Source: Rugalucina vietnamica (lineage: Eukaryota; Mollusca; Bivalvia; Lucinida; Lucinidae). Taken from it: DNA of 64,000 nt. Shown piece by piece: positions 10,096-22,009 of the stretch. The stretch spans positions 25,815,621 through 25,879,620 of the forward strand of contig OZ024870.1 of NCBI GenBank assembly GCA_964017185.1, in the 5' to 3' direction. Position numbers and translations under genes: made by a program. The number at the start of each line of letters is the position of its first letter. Position 1 is the first letter of the stretch. The notes beneath the pieces were generated by a model. That model had not been told where the DNA came from. It was given only the letters and a program-made list of their open reading frames with translations, and ran no database searches.

Positions 10096-10330
10096 GAGCC
10101 GCCTCATGGGAAAACCAACAATCTGCATATGCGAAAACAAAGGCGCAGATCAGCTTCGCGGTAACAGCGAAGCTGATCAGCGCCTTTGTTTTCGCTTCAC
10201 GGATAGTACAATTCCTCTACTTTCTAAATCCAAAATTTCCAGTCTCTAGCCATCTTCTGTGCTTGTACAGCCCGGTTTGTGTCAGATCTGTTCAGAAACC
10301 ACATTGTTGGTTTTCCCACAAGGCGGCTCA
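10096..10330 (+). mobile_element. MITE-A copy 8
   Basis: A near-consensus copy, gagccgcctcatgggaaaac to ttcccacaaggcggctca; central palindrome cttcgcggtaacagcgaag. It ends 21 nt before the exon at 10352. Confidence 0.93.
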
Positions 10331-10351
10331 ATTATGTTTACTTTTCTCCAG

Positions 10352-10569
10352 GTGCTTTTGGTGGCAAGCCCAGTGGTCCTGATGGTGATTCACTTACAAG
10401 ACCTAAATCTATACAGTATACAGACCCAAACAAAGTGGACTTCATCTTCTACTCCCTGTCTATAAGTCACATCAACAGTGCTATAAATAGATTGGAGAAG
10501 CTGATTGATTCTGATCTTGTCAATAAAGTGTTTGAGGATTCTGTTATTGAACAATTAACGGGCGATCAG
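10352..10569 (+). CDS. PARP14: PARP14-like: linker and KH-like segment, first part
   Basis: Acceptor ttctccag/gt, donor gatcag/gtatga; enters in phase 1 and leaves in phase 0. After a Gly/Pro/Asp-rich linker (GAFGGKPSGPDGDSLTRP) it encodes VDFIFYSLSISHINSAINRL-EKLIDSD...EDSVIEQLTGDQ. This beta-strand plus long-helix arrangement matches the segment between the last macrodomain and WWE of PARP14, described there as KH-like; I infer the fold by position and pattern. MITE-A copy 8 ends 21 nt before the acceptor. Confidence 0.88.
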
Positions 10570-10827
10570 GTATGACTATGAAATACCATTCATTTGTAAC
10601 CATGCCCCCACTTCGACCTTAGTGGGGCGGGTGGTGGTTACAAATGACTGAAGCATAACAAGAAGTACTGAGAAAATTTGACATTAACAAAATTGCCAAG
10701 TCTTCAAGCTAGAGGAGTATACTTCATGGATAGGTTGCTGATTTCATTGATGTTTCTTGCACATAACATTTTTTTTTCATTTTTACACAAACTTTTTCTT
10801 GATTAATTTGTATATGTATATACTTAA

Positions 10828-11254
10828 AGCCCCTTTCACTCGAGTTTGCAATTTGAGCATTTGCATCACACAAGAAGACCATGTGTTCTGAAGATCCGAG
10901 TTTTCATGTTGTCTACAAAGACATCTGGATTGATTGATTTTAGTGACAGTTTCAAACTAAATGACCTTAAAAACGGCAAACTCAAGTGAAATCTTTATCT
11001 TACTTTGTGGAAAGGACTAGGGCATTTAACGCCTGATTTTGGCCTCAGATTTTGCTAAAAAATAAATTTTGGAATTTAGGTGAGAAAAGTATTCCTTAAA
11101 ACAGCCATATGTCCCTTCTATAAAATACAAGAACAGGTACTTCATTTATCCTACAAGCGTTGCCATGGCAATGCCCAGAAGAACCATAGATAGAGCACAT
11201 TCTGCTTTTTATGCCCCCAACTTTGAAAAAGTTGGAAGGGCATATTGCTTTCGG

Positions 11255-11307
<53 letters not shown>

Positions 11308-13574
11308 GTGTCTGTTAACTTCTGAATGGTGCATGCTAGGGATTTGAAATTTCATATATGTATTCCTCATGAAAAAATAGTTGACCCGTATTTCTTTTCA
11401 TGTCCGAGTTATGCCCCTTTTCTGAGTTATGTCCCTTTGAAAACAAAATTTGAAAATCTTGTGTGCACGTTATCTCGAAAAGTATTTGAGCTAGAGCCTT
11501 CATATTTGGCATACTGGTTGAGGCTGAGGAATAGATGACCTGATCAACTTTTGAGAACTCTCTGTCAAATTTTGACAAAAATATGGAATTTTGAAAATTT
11601 GATTGATTTTTCCACTTTTCAGTGAAATTTGAAACTTTTGAACGGTGAATGCTAGGGATTTGAAATTTCATATATGTATTCCTCATGAAAAAATAGTTGA
11701 CCCGTATTTTTTTTCATGTCCGAGTTATGCCCCTTTTCTGAGTTATGTCCCTTTGAAAACAAAATTTGAAAATCCTGTGTGCATGATATCTCAAAAAGTA
11801 TTTGAGCTAGAGCCTTCATATTTGGCATACAGGTTAGGGCTGAGGAGTAGATGACCTGATCAACTTCTGAGAACTCTCTGTCAAATTTTGATAAAAATAT
11901 GGAATTTTGAATATTTGATTGATTTTTCCACTTTTCAGTGAAATTTGAAACTTTTGAACAGTGAATGCTAGGGATTTGAAATTTCATATATGTATTCCTC
12001 ATGAAAAAATAGTTGACCCGTATTTTTTTTAATGTCCGAGTTATGCCCCTTTTCTGAGTTATGTCCCTTTGAAAACAAAATTTGAAAATCTTGTGTGCAA
12101 GATATCTCAAAAAGTATTTGAGCTAGAGCCTTCATATTTGGCATACTGGTTGGGACTGCAGAGTAGATGACCTGATCAACTTTTGAGAACTTTCTGTCAA
12201 ATTTTGACAAAAATATGGCATTTTGAAAATTTGATTGATTTTTCCATTTTTTTCAGTGAAATTTGAAACTTTTGAACGGTGAATGCGAGGGCTTTGAAAT
12301 TTCATATACAGATTTCTCATGAAAAAATGGTTGACTCGTATTTTTTTTTCATGTCCGAGTTATGCCCCTTTTTAGAATAATGTCCCTTTGAAAAACCAAA
12401 TTTGAAAATCTTGTGTGCAAGATATCTCAAAAAGTATTTGAGCTAGAGCCTTCATATTTGGCATACAGGTTAGGGCTGCGGAGTAGATGACCTGATCAAC
12501 TTTTGAAAACTTTCTATCAAATTTTGACAAAAATATTCAATTTTGAAATTTTGATTGATTTTTCCACTTTTCAGCGAAATTTGAAACTTTTGAACGGCGA
12601 ATGCTATGGTTTAGAAATTATACATACAAATTCCTCATGAAATAATAGTTGACCCATATTTTTTTCATGTCCGAGTTATGCCCCTTTTTGGAGTTATGTC
12701 CCTTTGAAATCAAAATTTGAAAATCATGTGTATTTGAGCGAGCGCTTTCATATTTGGTATACTGTTTGGGGCTAAGAGGAAGACCACCTGATTAACTTTT
12801 GAGGACTTTCCATCTAATGTTGATAAAATTACTCTCTTTTTTTTATTTTTACTCCATTTCTAACTTGTCTGCAAAAAGCTTACATCAAGGTCAAAACAGA
12901 GGCAGTCGAACAGCTTCTTTAGGAAATTATTATTATTTTTTTTTCATTTGAATGAAATTAATGGTTCATACAAATTGCCAGTTTAGGGACAAGCATACAG
13001 TTGGGGGCATAGTGTTTTACAAACACGCATTTCTAGTTTGGTCTATTTTTGACCATTTCTGAACACATTTTTTAATTTTTAAGTGCCAGCCCACACTCCG
13101 AACAAAATTATACTTAGCATACAATATCTCTGGATGATACTTCATAATTATTTCACAATAAGAAATTGTTCGTCGCGTGGGCCGGTAGTTGAATATGATG
13201 TTGAATGGTGAAAAATAGACCCAAAATTGCAAAAAGTGATTTTTCTATGCTTTTCGGAGCGTTGCCATGGCAACATGTATAATTTGAATGTGATAGTTGT
13301 GCTAGAGTTTATAAACAGGGACCTATACCTGCTATTTGAAATACGTTTCTCCTCAAAATTCCAAAATTCAGTTTTTTATCAACATGTGAGGCTGAAATCA
13401 TGCCTTAAATCCCCTAGGCCTTTGACCATGTAGATACTGATAGGTAACTGCTAAAATTGAAAAAAAAAATCAGCTTCTGTCACTATCCTATTTCAAATGT
13501 GTGTTCTTAATATGCATTGCACATGTTGTGCAAAGAATTTTAAAATCAAACGGCAAACTCGAGTGAAAGGGGCT
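10828..13574. mobile_element. Inverted-repeat DNA element with a pearl-like element nested inside
   Basis: The left end agcccctttcactcgagtt and right end aactcgagtgaaaggggct are exact inverted partners (with gc inside). Without the nested element (11209-13039) the host element is about 0.9 kb. No transposase ORF seen. Confidence 0.65.
11209..13039 (-). mobile_element. Pearl-like/HINE element P1, copy 1
   Basis: From the left: terminal hairpin (atgcccccaactttgaaaaa gttggaagggcat), a (CTGT)n microsatellite at about 11260-11310, then 4 to 5 tandem core units of about 315 bp (each with gaaatttcatatatgtattc and gagttatgtccctttgaaaa), then agttgggggcata, inverted relative to the hairpin start, and a gtgttttacaaacac hairpin. 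A hairpin end, microsatellite and tandem core are the plan of bivalve pearl elements, regarded as Helentron-related. Long open frames on both strands here are repeat artefacts. Confidence 0.8.
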
Positions 13575-13699
13575 GTAATACACAATTGTAAATGCAATCA
13601 TACAATTTCTAAATGGTTATAAAACAGCTTTGCATTGCTCAGTTCTACATGGAGACCACATGAGTAAGCAAACACTACATGGAGATGCTTTCATTACAG

Positions 13700-13824
13700 A
13701 TTCGTGAGCTGCGTGCAATGGCCAATGCCAAGCAAATAGAGCTTGACATCCAGAAAGGTCAGAAAACTTTAAAGATAGCAGGAATTTCCAAAAACGTGAT
13801 GGACTTTACAGACAAAGTTCAAAG
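13700..13824 (+). CDS. PARP14: PARP14-like: KH-like segment, second part
   Basis: Acceptor ttcattacag/at, donor caaag/gtatgt; phase 0 in, phase 2 out. Reads IRELRAMANAKQIELDIQKG-QKTLKIAGISKNVMDFTDKVQ, a helix, strand, strand, helix pattern with a G-[ILV]-S-x-[ND]-V turn typical of the KH-like repeat before WWE in PARP14. The intron on its 5' side is filled by an inverted-repeat element (10828-13574) with a pearl-like element inside. Confidence 0.88.
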
Positions 13825-13871
13825 GTATGTTTTTCATATAAGTAAATATAGATTTACTTTACTCCAAAAGA

Positions 13872-14095
13872 AGTGATCATTATGAAAACTTGCCCATGCA
13901 ATAAACAGGGATTTTTCAGCTGTAAAAATAAAAAAAAATCCATTGGAAAAAAAATTGATATTTTTGCTCTAAAACATTGGGTGAGGGTATACGTAAGAGA
14001 TGACAGAGGGGGTTCTAACAAGTACCCACAATCTATGTTTTGGATCAAAAATAAGAAAACAATGTATACATATCTGTAATAAATATAACAATTTT
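13872..14095 (+). mobile_element. MITE-B copy 4 (diverged)
   Basis: attatgaaaacttgcccatg, ttttgctctaaaacattggg, gagggggttctaacaagtac, ccacaatctatgttttgg. The left palindrome arm is degraded. It starts 47 nt after the donor at 13825. Confidence 0.75.
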
Positions 14096-14192
14096 AATAT
14101 GAATGTTTGTTATGGCTAGTTGATTTGTTGTTTTTCATCCCACAAACAGCTAGTTGATTTGTTGTTTTTCATCCCACAAACAGCTAAGTTTT

Positions 14193-15104
14193 TATACCCC
14201 CGGCATACGAAGTATTAGGGGGTATATAGTTTTTGCTTTTTCCGTCTGTCTGTCTGTCTGTCTGTCTGTAAACTTTTTTGTGTCAAAGATTTCTCAGGAA
14301 CTACTGAACCTAGAATTTTAAAATTTGGTACAAAGCTTGGGTATGTCAAGTTGTATTGTGTATTTGAGAATCAACAATATCCGGCTTATCATTCCTTATA
14401 TTTATCCACTTTTCTTTCTATCCAAGAAATTTTTCCATCATATCAGCTCAGTCTGTATAAGAGTTAGAGACTTCAAATTTTATATGCATGTTCAGAATGA
14501 CCAACTCTATTACTGAAAACAAGATTATGATTCTGTGGTTTTCTTTTGTCTTCTTTTTTTACTTTGTTTTATTTTCCTATCTGTCACTCCTATACAAATC
14601 TGCACCTTTTTGTGTCAAAGATTTCTCAGGAACTACTTAACCTAGAATTTTAAAATTTGGTACAAAGCTTGGGTATGTCAAGTTGTATTGTGTATTTGAG
14701 AATCAACAATCTCTGGCATATCATTCCCTTTATTTATCCATTTTTCTCTCTATCCTAGAAATTTTTCCATCCTATCAGCTCAGCCTGTATAAGAGTTAGA
14801 GACTTCAAATTTTATATGCATGTTCAGAATGACCAATTCTATTACTGAAAACAAGATTATGATTCTGTGGTTTACTTTTGCCTTTTTTTTACTTTCTTTC
14901 TTTCCCCATCTGTAACTCCTATACAAATATACACCAGAAGATACCTTGATGTTCTATCTTTGTAGAATCAGACAGTACACCTGGGTATTCATTTGATGAC
15001 TAGGTGTATACCTTTTTCTGTAATCTGCTTTTTGTCTCAAAGTGGTATGACCTCTGATGGCTACCACCGGGGGTATGTGAGCTTTGCTCACTTTTGCTAT
15101 ATTT
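14193..15104 (-). mobile_element. Pearl-like/HINE element P2, copy 1
   Basis: Left terminal hairpin tatacccccggcatacgaag / tattagggggtata, then (CTGT)n, then two core units of about 330 bp (tgtgtcaaagatttctcagg at about 14280 and 14613), then accgggggtatg (inverted partner of the left end) and a gtgagctttgctcac hairpin. The WWE exon starts 33 nt beyond. A 36-bp direct duplication (ctagttgatttgttgttttt...) precedes it at about 14115-14186. Confidence 0.8.
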
Positions 15105-15137
15105 TGTGTTGTTTTTTTTTTTCTTTTTGCATTCTAG

Positions 15138-15427
15138 ATTTTTACGTGACATTGAGAGATTTGAAATGGAGAGAAATCAAGCTGAATTGATGAAAAACAT
15201 GGTGCAATGGTACTTCATAGAGGTAACCGAAGTAGGACAAAACTTAACAGAATACACGCCACACCTCAACTTGAAAATAGAAAAGGCATTCAAGGAGCAG
15301 TCGAACACATATCAGTTTACTGATTCTGATGGAGATATGTATGAAATAGACTTTACAAAACTGGAAGAATATCCTGTTAAGAATCCAAACGACACCGTAA
15401 AAGTTGTCAGGAAAGATTTGATAAAAG
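15138..15427 (+). CDS. PARP14: PARP14-like: WWE domain exon
   Basis: Acceptor gcattctag/a, donor taaaag/gtaaga; phase 2 in, phase 1 out. A charged helix (RFLRDIERFEMERNQAELMKN) leads into MVQWYFIEVTEVGQNLTEYT, LNLKIEKAFKEQSNTYQF and DGDMYEIDFTKLEEYPV. The W, the Y-x-x-x-L-N-x-x-I-E-x-A core and the Y-x-[IV]-D-F-x-x-[LM] signature identify a WWE domain, which binds iso-ADP-ribose or ADP-ribose in many family members. The whole domain is in one exon. MITE-A copy 9 begins 9 nt after the donor. Confidence 0.95.
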
Positions 15428-15436
15428 GTAAGAATT

Positions 15437-15640
15437 GAGCCACTATTTGAGAAAACTGGTCTTCGAGGTTTCTGACGAGGTCTGACACAAAACGGCAGCT
15501 GCAGAAGCAGGCTAGAAGCTTGAAATTTTTTTTATATAAGTAGAAGTGGAATTGTACTATCTGTGTAGCGTAAACAAATGCGCTGATCAGCTGTGCACAG
15601 CTGATTTGTGGCTTTGTTTTTGCATATGCATAAATAAATA
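15437..15640 (-). mobile_element. MITE-A copy 9 (right end lost)
   Basis: Starts gagccactatttgagaaaac 9 nt after the WWE exon donor. Core ctgatcagctgtgcacagct; sequence breaks down after tttgcatatgc. Confidence 0.8.
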
Positions 15641-15646
15641 TACATG

Positions 15647-15836
15647 TAGTCCAAACTCATTATAACACCCTTCACTATAATGCAGTTTTCAATATAACAT
15701 GGCCATTTAATGGCTCCCAAATTGATTATTTTACTATATATTTATTATACACAACCTCATTATAAGACAGTTACACTTACAACTGGGTCTGTTTCTATGG
15801 ACCCCAGAGATAGCGTCATAATGAAGTTGACCTGTA
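15647..15836. mobile_element. Pogo/Tigger-like MITE
   Basis: Ends tagtccaaactcattataac and ttatgacgctatctc (reverse strand, followed outward by aggtcaacttc...) are inverted versions of a cag-tcaa-c-tc-ttata-c type terminus known from pogo/Tigger elements. 190 bp, no ORF. Confidence 0.5.
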
Positions 15837-15896
15837 CACGTATACACATCGTACAATGCATGCTGAAGCCTTCTTTTTTTTACTTTTATGAAAATT

Positions 15897-16095
15897 TGGG
15901 CCACATCATGAGATAATCTGTCTTGTGGGTTCTGACCAGGTCTGACACAAACTGTTCTATACAGCCAAAGAAGAAAGCCTTAGGAATTAGAAGAGGGATT
16001 GCCATATCTATGTAGCAAAAACAAAGTTGCTGATCAGCTGTGCAGTTATTCTGCACCTGAATGGATGCTTTGTTTTCTCATTTAAAAAATGGGGT
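15897..16095 (-). mobile_element. MITE-A copy 10 (degenerate)
   Basis: gccacatcatgagataatct, ggtctgacacaaactg, agaagagggattg, ctgatcagctgtgcagttat. The right end is unrecognisable. Confidence 0.65.
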
Positions 16096-16196
16096 TATCT
16101 CTTGACATATCTCACCTAAGTAATTACTGTATTGGTTCTAATTAGTGCACAGTGCGCTTCACTTTTCAAAATAACTTAAAAAAGTTACGGTAAAAT

Positions 16197-16431
16197 GAGC
16201 CGCATCCTGATAAAACCGGAATTTAGCCTATGCGAAAACAAAGGCGCAGATCAGCTTCCCAGTTACTGGGAAGCTGATCACGCCTTTGTTTTCGCCAGTC
16301 GGATAGTACAATATCTCTTCTTCCTAAATCCGAAATTTCAAGCTTCTAACCATTTTCTGAGACTGTACAGACCGGTTTATGTCAGACCTGGTCGGAAACC
16401 CCGAAGACCGGTTTTCTCGCGTCACGGCTCA
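16197..16431 (+). mobile_element. MITE-A copy 11
   Basis: gagccgcatcctgataaaac to ctcgcgtcacggctca, AAAT on both sides. The palindrome variant ttcccagttactgggaa has matched changes in both arms. Confidence 0.9.
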
Positions 16432-17245
16432 AATAATATTGTTCTAATTAGGGCGCAACGCGGACCATAAACTGTTGAAATTAACATGTCATTAATATCA
16501 ATGATGATGTCATTTAAGTGTTCCAATCGTTGCAAAATAGTGTTTGACTATTAAAGGTTAAGATTTAATGCCGTTAATATGGTATTTATGTGTAAAATTT
16601 GTGTGAAATACACTCCCGGTAAAAAAATAACAACATATTCCGCGTTTCTCCGCAACCATGGCAAACGCGAAATTTTTATTTCTCGGAGAAACACCGCGAA
16701 ATAAGCCAGGTAGACGAAATCGTCTGCGCGAAATGTCGCGGTGTTTCTCGGTGAAATTTCTCGGTGTTTCTCCGAGAAAGGTAATTACCTGGATTTATCG
16801 ATAAAACTCTTTTTCTCGGAGTTTCTCGGAGGAATTTAAAAGACAAAGGCATGTTTATAATTTTTGAATAAATATAAAACAATAAATTTAAAAAAATGAT
16901 AAGTATTTGCAAGTATGAAACTTGCAGATGTTACGTATTTGTTTAGATGGCTTATAATCGACATAAATATATTCTTGATTACATTAAAATTTATGATGAC
17001 CTTTGTCACTTGTGTTGCTTTTCACATCATCCATGATTATTCGATCTTTGAACAAAAGAATGGAAGCGAAAAAATCATTTAAAAATCAAGGGCGTCATAA
17101 AAAATTCGCGCCTTGAGCATTGTCCTTTCCGACAAAGAATAAAATTACCACACTTCTAGTGACTATGTGGATAATCAGAATCATTTTCATTGAATGCATA
17201 AATAAGTTTAATGACATTTGATCAAAGGTATTTAATTACGGAGTG

Positions 17246-17490
17246 GCTATTGACAAACGTTTGTCATTAGCGATTTTTCGTATAAATCGCTATTGACAAA
17301 CGTTTGTCATTAGCGATTTCTCGATTAAATCGCTATTGACAAACGTTTGTAAATAGTGGATTTCACGTATTTTCGCTATTGACAAACGTTTGTCTCATAC
17401 GATTTATACGAAAAATCGCTAATGACAAACGCTTATCATAAGCCTTTTTTCAACGAAAAATCTCTTATTTCCAAACGGTTGTAAATAAAA
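17246..17490. repeat. Array of GACAAACGTTTGTC palindromes (left)
   Basis: Five to six perfect or near-perfect copies of the 14-bp palindrome in the context cgctatt-GACAAACGTTTGTC-attagcga at about 35-55-bp intervals. Spacers also contain palindromic gattt-cg-aaatc stretches. Confidence 0.88.
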
Positions 17491-18305
17491 TGATGACCAG
17501 CAAAATAATATCGGACTCGGCCTAGTTTATTAATTTATTGTGAATCATAGATATAGAACAGATATTTCGTTTGTTTTTAATGATTTATATATTTTATTAG
17601 AATTATTAACACACATATTTGTAACTTAATACAGACATAAACATGCACCTTTCAAACATACAAAGGGTTTTGTTTGATGCCCACGTCAACAATGTTAAAT
17701 TCAAGTTGAAGTTTGGGAGGAGCGACCGTTTCTGGGTATTCGCTATTTCTATAACAAGGCACAAGTGGAGTTCGCACCCAAGACGCTATACCACTTGGCC
17801 ACTTTCACTGATGTTGAAAAGCTCTTAGTTAATTACCAAAATTGGAAGAATACAGATACGATCTTAGACTAATATAGTACATAATTATTAGACAACATAA
17901 GTACAGGAGGTTTCTGGACGATGACGTAAGGGCTGTAGAAGCTAGGGGTCGTATTATAAAGTCACTGTGTGACAATTAATTTGCACATTCTATTGCGTAA
18001 ACGGTTTACGTAAATGGCATGCGTTCAGTAGACTAAAATACCCTCAGAAACACATTCTTTACAGTGGCTATCTAGGCTTTGACTATGCGCGGGACTGGAG
18101 CGCTTTGTTTATTTGTTTGAGTTGGCTTCCGGCTTAGCGTCCCAGTAAACAGTCATGGTCGTTGCCTCCATTTTATGGGATTTTTACCCAACATAGGACG
18201 TCACGACATCCAAATAGTGCTTCAAATACAACCACTCAAACCGTAAGCCAAATATGCTTATATGTATGGATGGTTTTACTTGAACCACTTTACCTGGGCA
18301 GGCTA
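17491..18305. other. Transposon-block interior, no gene
   Basis: AT-rich sequence inside the 16.6-27.5 kb block; no ORF or repeat family that I recognise. Confidence 0.5.
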
Positions 18306-18640
18306 ATAATAATAATAATCTCTATATTTATAGAGGATAACGTATTTAGCACAACGACCAGTCTTCCATATGGTCCTCTAGTGAATACAGACATTGGTTA
18401 TTTTCGGACCTTTTTGTTATTATTCGGACTTTTTCATATTAGACATGCGATGTTAGTGATGCTATATTTTGTTTTGGGAGAAGAGAAGCCAGTGCTTATA
18501 ATGCTGAGCGCCAAGCAAGGCAGCCACTAGTACAATTTTTAAAGTCTTTGGTATGGCCCGGCCCGGGATCGAACCCACGACCTCCCGCTCCCGAAGCGGA
18601 CGCTCTAACCATTACGCTAGACCTTAGCGGTTAACCAGTA
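18306..18640 (-). mobile_element. tRNA-derived SINE (family 2), minus strand
   Basis: On the minus strand: A-box-like tctagcgtaatggttagagc, a Pro-like anticodon arm (cttcggga) and B box gtgggttcgatcccgg, then body accaaagactttaaaaatt and cgctcagcattataagcac, ending in an (ATT)n tail next to tataaatatagag. The T stem does not pair and the acceptor stem is missing, so this is not a functional tRNA. Confidence 0.75.
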
Positions 18641-19334
18641 ATCAGGTGGTAAGTCAGTAGCGTAGAAGCTTTTCCCTGGAGGCACAAACACTCCATCTAT
18701 TTCTTTAGGTCCCATTGGGTGGGATGGTGGGGGGCATATTCTCACCCGACCACTCGTGCTTTGTAGCCCTTGTGCTACCCGATGGATTTAGCCATTGCAC
18801 AGCATACTGGAGATAAACCTTACGCAGCATGGAGACATTTGGCATGGCATAGACATATAGTAAGAATTTTATAACACATGCATTCTAGCAATTCACGTGA
18901 AAACACCCAGATTAAAGATCGCACTTCTTCTTATTCTGTTCCCTCTAAAATCACTACGCTTTAAACTGCACAATACAGGTGCAATAGACAATAGACGCGT
19001 GTCTGATTAACAATCGATTACTCGAGTATCGCTTAAAATAGGACTAGGTAGCGAAAATATATTCTTGATAGGGGAAAAGTTAAATGCAAAAATAGATACT
19101 TGATAGCGAAAAAAGGGGTCTTTGATGATGCATATTATGAAACAAAAATCAAACGCTTAAATAAGAAAGGCGAAAATAGTGGGTTAAATTCTTGATCATG
19201 ACATTTGATGTTTTACCTTCATCTATGGATTAGGCTTCAAGAGTATGTGTACCTGTCCGACACCAAATTTTGATGCGTGTTCCAAGTCTCAGTCAGCCTC
19301 CAGTCCCTGTTATCAGGAAAACATTTCCGTGAAA
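18641..19334. other. Transposon-block interior, no gene
   Basis: No supported ORF or repeat copy between the SINE and MITE-B copy 5. Confidence 0.5.
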
Positions 19335-19578
19335 TAACTACCCCATTAGACCCCAGTTTTATATTAGTAAAACTGGGGTATGCAGTGGTATATCTAACAT
19401 TACGAAAACTTGCCCATGCCATATACAGAGATTTTTAAAGTTGTAAGAAATGAAATTGATATTTTTCTTATTTTTGCTCAAAACATAGATTGTGGGTACA
19501 TGTTAGAACCGCCTCGCCGAGGCGGTTCTAACGAGTACCCACAATCTATGTTGTGGAGCAAAAATAAGAAAAATAGGT
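19335..19578 (+). mobile_element. MITE-B copy 5
   Basis: ccccagttttatattagtaa aactgggg hairpin, cattacgaaaacttgcccat, ttgctcaaaacatagattgt, then a perfect palindrome gttagaaccgcctc / gaggcggttctaac, and gtacccacaatctatgtt. Abuts the 3' end of the LINE fragment. Confidence 0.88.
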
Positions 19579-20025
19579 GGTGGTTCGTCTCTCACTAATG
19601 AGAAAGACCATCATTATTTCTTGAATAGGTTCGTGTGTGTTGGTGAGTTCTTTGATGGCTGACTAGGCCAATTCTAGCTCTAAACTGTCGGTTGCAAGTA
19701 GAGCAAGTCAATGTCATTGAATCAGCTGGTGGCCCATTGGTATTGGCTTTGCGTTCTCTGCGCTTTCTTTCAGCTTCACAGATTCTCTTTTTTTCATGGA
19801 GAGCTGCTCCTTTGTTGATGAGACCTCGCCACTTTGATCGCTCCTGTGCAGTCTGTTCCCAAGACCCAATTGGTATGTCAAAATCCTTCAGAGAGGCTTT
19901 GAGGGTGTCTTTGTAGCGTTTCTTCTGGCCACCTTGAGAGCGCTTTCCCTCTTGTAGTTCTCCATAGAAGACTTTCTTTGGAAGTCGCTCATCAGGCATT
20001 CTTATAACTTTGAAAACCAGAAAAC
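19579..20025 (-). pseudogene. 5'-truncated LINE: C-terminal end with C2H2 finger
   Basis: Minus-strand ORF 19999-19595. It reads RMPDERLPKKVFYGELQEGK, RYKDTLKASLKDFDIPI, RSKWRGLINKGAALHEKK and ends with CSTCNRQFRARIGLVSHQRT-H, a C2H2 finger (CX2CX12HX3H). This is the C-terminus following reverse transcriptase in a LINE family abundant in marine invertebrates. Homology is lost upstream of about 20025, so it is a 5'-truncated retrocopy with a very short 3' UTR. Confidence 0.8.
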
Positions 20026-20689
20026 AGGTGGCCTTAGTACATATTTCGATAAATGGCAGCTATAGCAACTTAATCGTCAGCGGCTATGGGCCTATGGCCG
20101 AACATAGCCGATGTTCGGCCGGACCACAATTTTAAAATTTTCGACCCAATATTATTTCATGTGGCTACCCAAAACCATTAATAACTGAAGACACGCGTCA
20201 TCGATTTACTAGATACATGTACGTCAGCCAAAGGTGTGAAATGCACTCGTTATAAAAACATAGTTTACAGTAGTGACACCTTTGTTAACAACAGTGATGG
20301 GATTAACAAGGATTATCGATTGAAGTCTGCACTGAAGTGATCTTTAATTTAATACAAGTATAAGCTTTAACAAAAAGCTTGGTCTACGCTTCGCATATAT
20401 AAACTAGAATGTCAAAGAATCTGACCGTACTCCCATTTCATCGTGGTGCTTGCTGCAGAATTATTTTCAAACTGTGACCAGTTTAAATGTGCATATCAAA
20501 AGCAATTGGCCAAGCACTGATTGATTAAATTAAGCGGTTATTCTTAGAAGAGTCTCTGTCTGATGCAGTCATTAAATTGTAATCTGATAGCACCACCTGG
20601 TTATGCAAATGAGCTAGCTGGGACCTTAATTACCTAGGGGTCATATCAACGACGGACCACGGAACATGGGTATACTATAAGCTCACCTA
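20026..20689. other. Transposon-block interior, no gene
   Basis: No ORF, repeat or RNA gene that I can support. Confidence 0.5.
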
Positions 20690-21190
20690 AAAAGCGCGTT
20701 TTCACATCTTGTGGATTTGCTAACTGTCGACAATTGCGTACATTGTATTTTTGCGCTTGTTAACTCTTTCTTATTCTCTCTAGAATGGCCTCTAGAAGCA
20801 TGAGACCAGTTCCATTTTAACAAAATTTTCCTCGCTCGCACAGCTCGCTGAACGAAGAAAGTCCTTTTGCTCAAACCCAAATATTTATTTTGTAAATTTT
20901 CTGTAAAATGACATATAGAAGCATGAAACCTACTTCATTTTCGCAAAAGTCTCCTCGCTCGCACAGCTCGCTCGTTCCAAGGATGCAAGCGGACGAATAC
21001 GTATGCGCTCTTTCCAAGTAATTTCAACCCAAATGAACTATGAAAATAAGAAGGTCTCAGTCAAATTCTCCGTAGAATTGACCCTGGGAGCATGATTCCT
21101 ATTTCATTTTTTCGCAGTTTTCTCAAATCTTTTTCTCAAGTTTTCTCGCTCGCACATCGCTCGCTCGTTCTTAGAAAACAAATGTGAGTG
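20690..21190. repeat. Three degenerate ~160-bp tandem units with CTCGCTCGCACAGCTCGC
   Basis: Each unit has tagaagcatga-acc, ttcattttcgcaa and ctcgctcgcacagctcgct at about 20790-20850, 20905-20975 and 21075-21170. Function unknown. Confidence 0.65.
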
Positions 21191-22009
21191 CCCCCACCCC
21201 GTTCACGTCCTCTGAATCTGGCCATGATTTTATCCGTGTTGTGTCCTCAGTTCAAGCAAAAATTAAACTTGGGAAACGCTGCCTCAGTCCCAAAATTACT
21301 TGCTGACTTGGGCAATAAGCAATCCCTCAACCAACAAACTCTACTCAACCAACTCATGGGTTTGAGCCCCACTAAGCACATAATCACATTATGGGAAAGG
21401 ATCTTACACTGAAGAAGTCCCATGTTCGCTCCAGCTGATGACCAGTTCGTCTTAACATAAATATTGCAATCCAAAAGGGCGCTTCAACTGAATCAGAGTA
21501 TAATGAAAAGACGCTTGTTAGTCTACTGTAAAACACGGTTTTGCAAATTCAGAGTCTGTTAGTATTGAGTTTTCCAAACAGCTAAGATCATATGAAACCG
21601 GAACCTCGATAAATATACGATTTTTCTGGGCTCAAAATAAGCTTCGATTGATTAATTGAGATATTATGCATGCACATTTGCAATTTGCGTGAGCCTATTG
21701 GTGTACTTCATATAAAAAACTTTCGGACGTTTTCCCTGCATAAGGATTGATTTTAGGATGATACTTGGTACATGTACGTTTGTTAATATCAGCTGTTGCC
21801 AAACTTGACTAATTCAACATTAATTAATATCCAAACGTTTGTCAGTCTAGCGAGTTTACATATTTTTTCCTATTTACAAACGTAAATATATGCACATTTG
21901 CCAGTCGTATGTGCCAATTAATAATGCAGTTTTCCCCGCCCAAGATGTTGGAGACGATGATGATACATTGTACATTGCTGCTATCATTGTCTAACTTGGC
22001 TAATTAAAC
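21191..22009. other. Transposon-block interior with a stray palindrome
   Basis: No gene. A degraded copy of the block's palindrome (ccaaacgtttgtcag) is at about 21832. Confidence 0.5.

Noticed and set aside
525..10330. MITE-A copies as true introners (elements that created the introns)
   Set aside because: The donors lie hundreds of bases from the elements and the exons follow ordinary PARP intron positions; the elements entered existing introns.
11326..12320. Overlapping ORFs on both strands
   Set aside because: They come from the stop-poor core units of a pearl-like element, recur in each unit and in the copy at 37-38.6 kb, and are open on both strands.
18553..18640. Minus-strand tRNA-Pro (CGG)-like sequence
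   Set aside because: The T stem does not pair, the acceptor stem is absent and a SINE body with (ATT)n tail follows; it is a SINE head.
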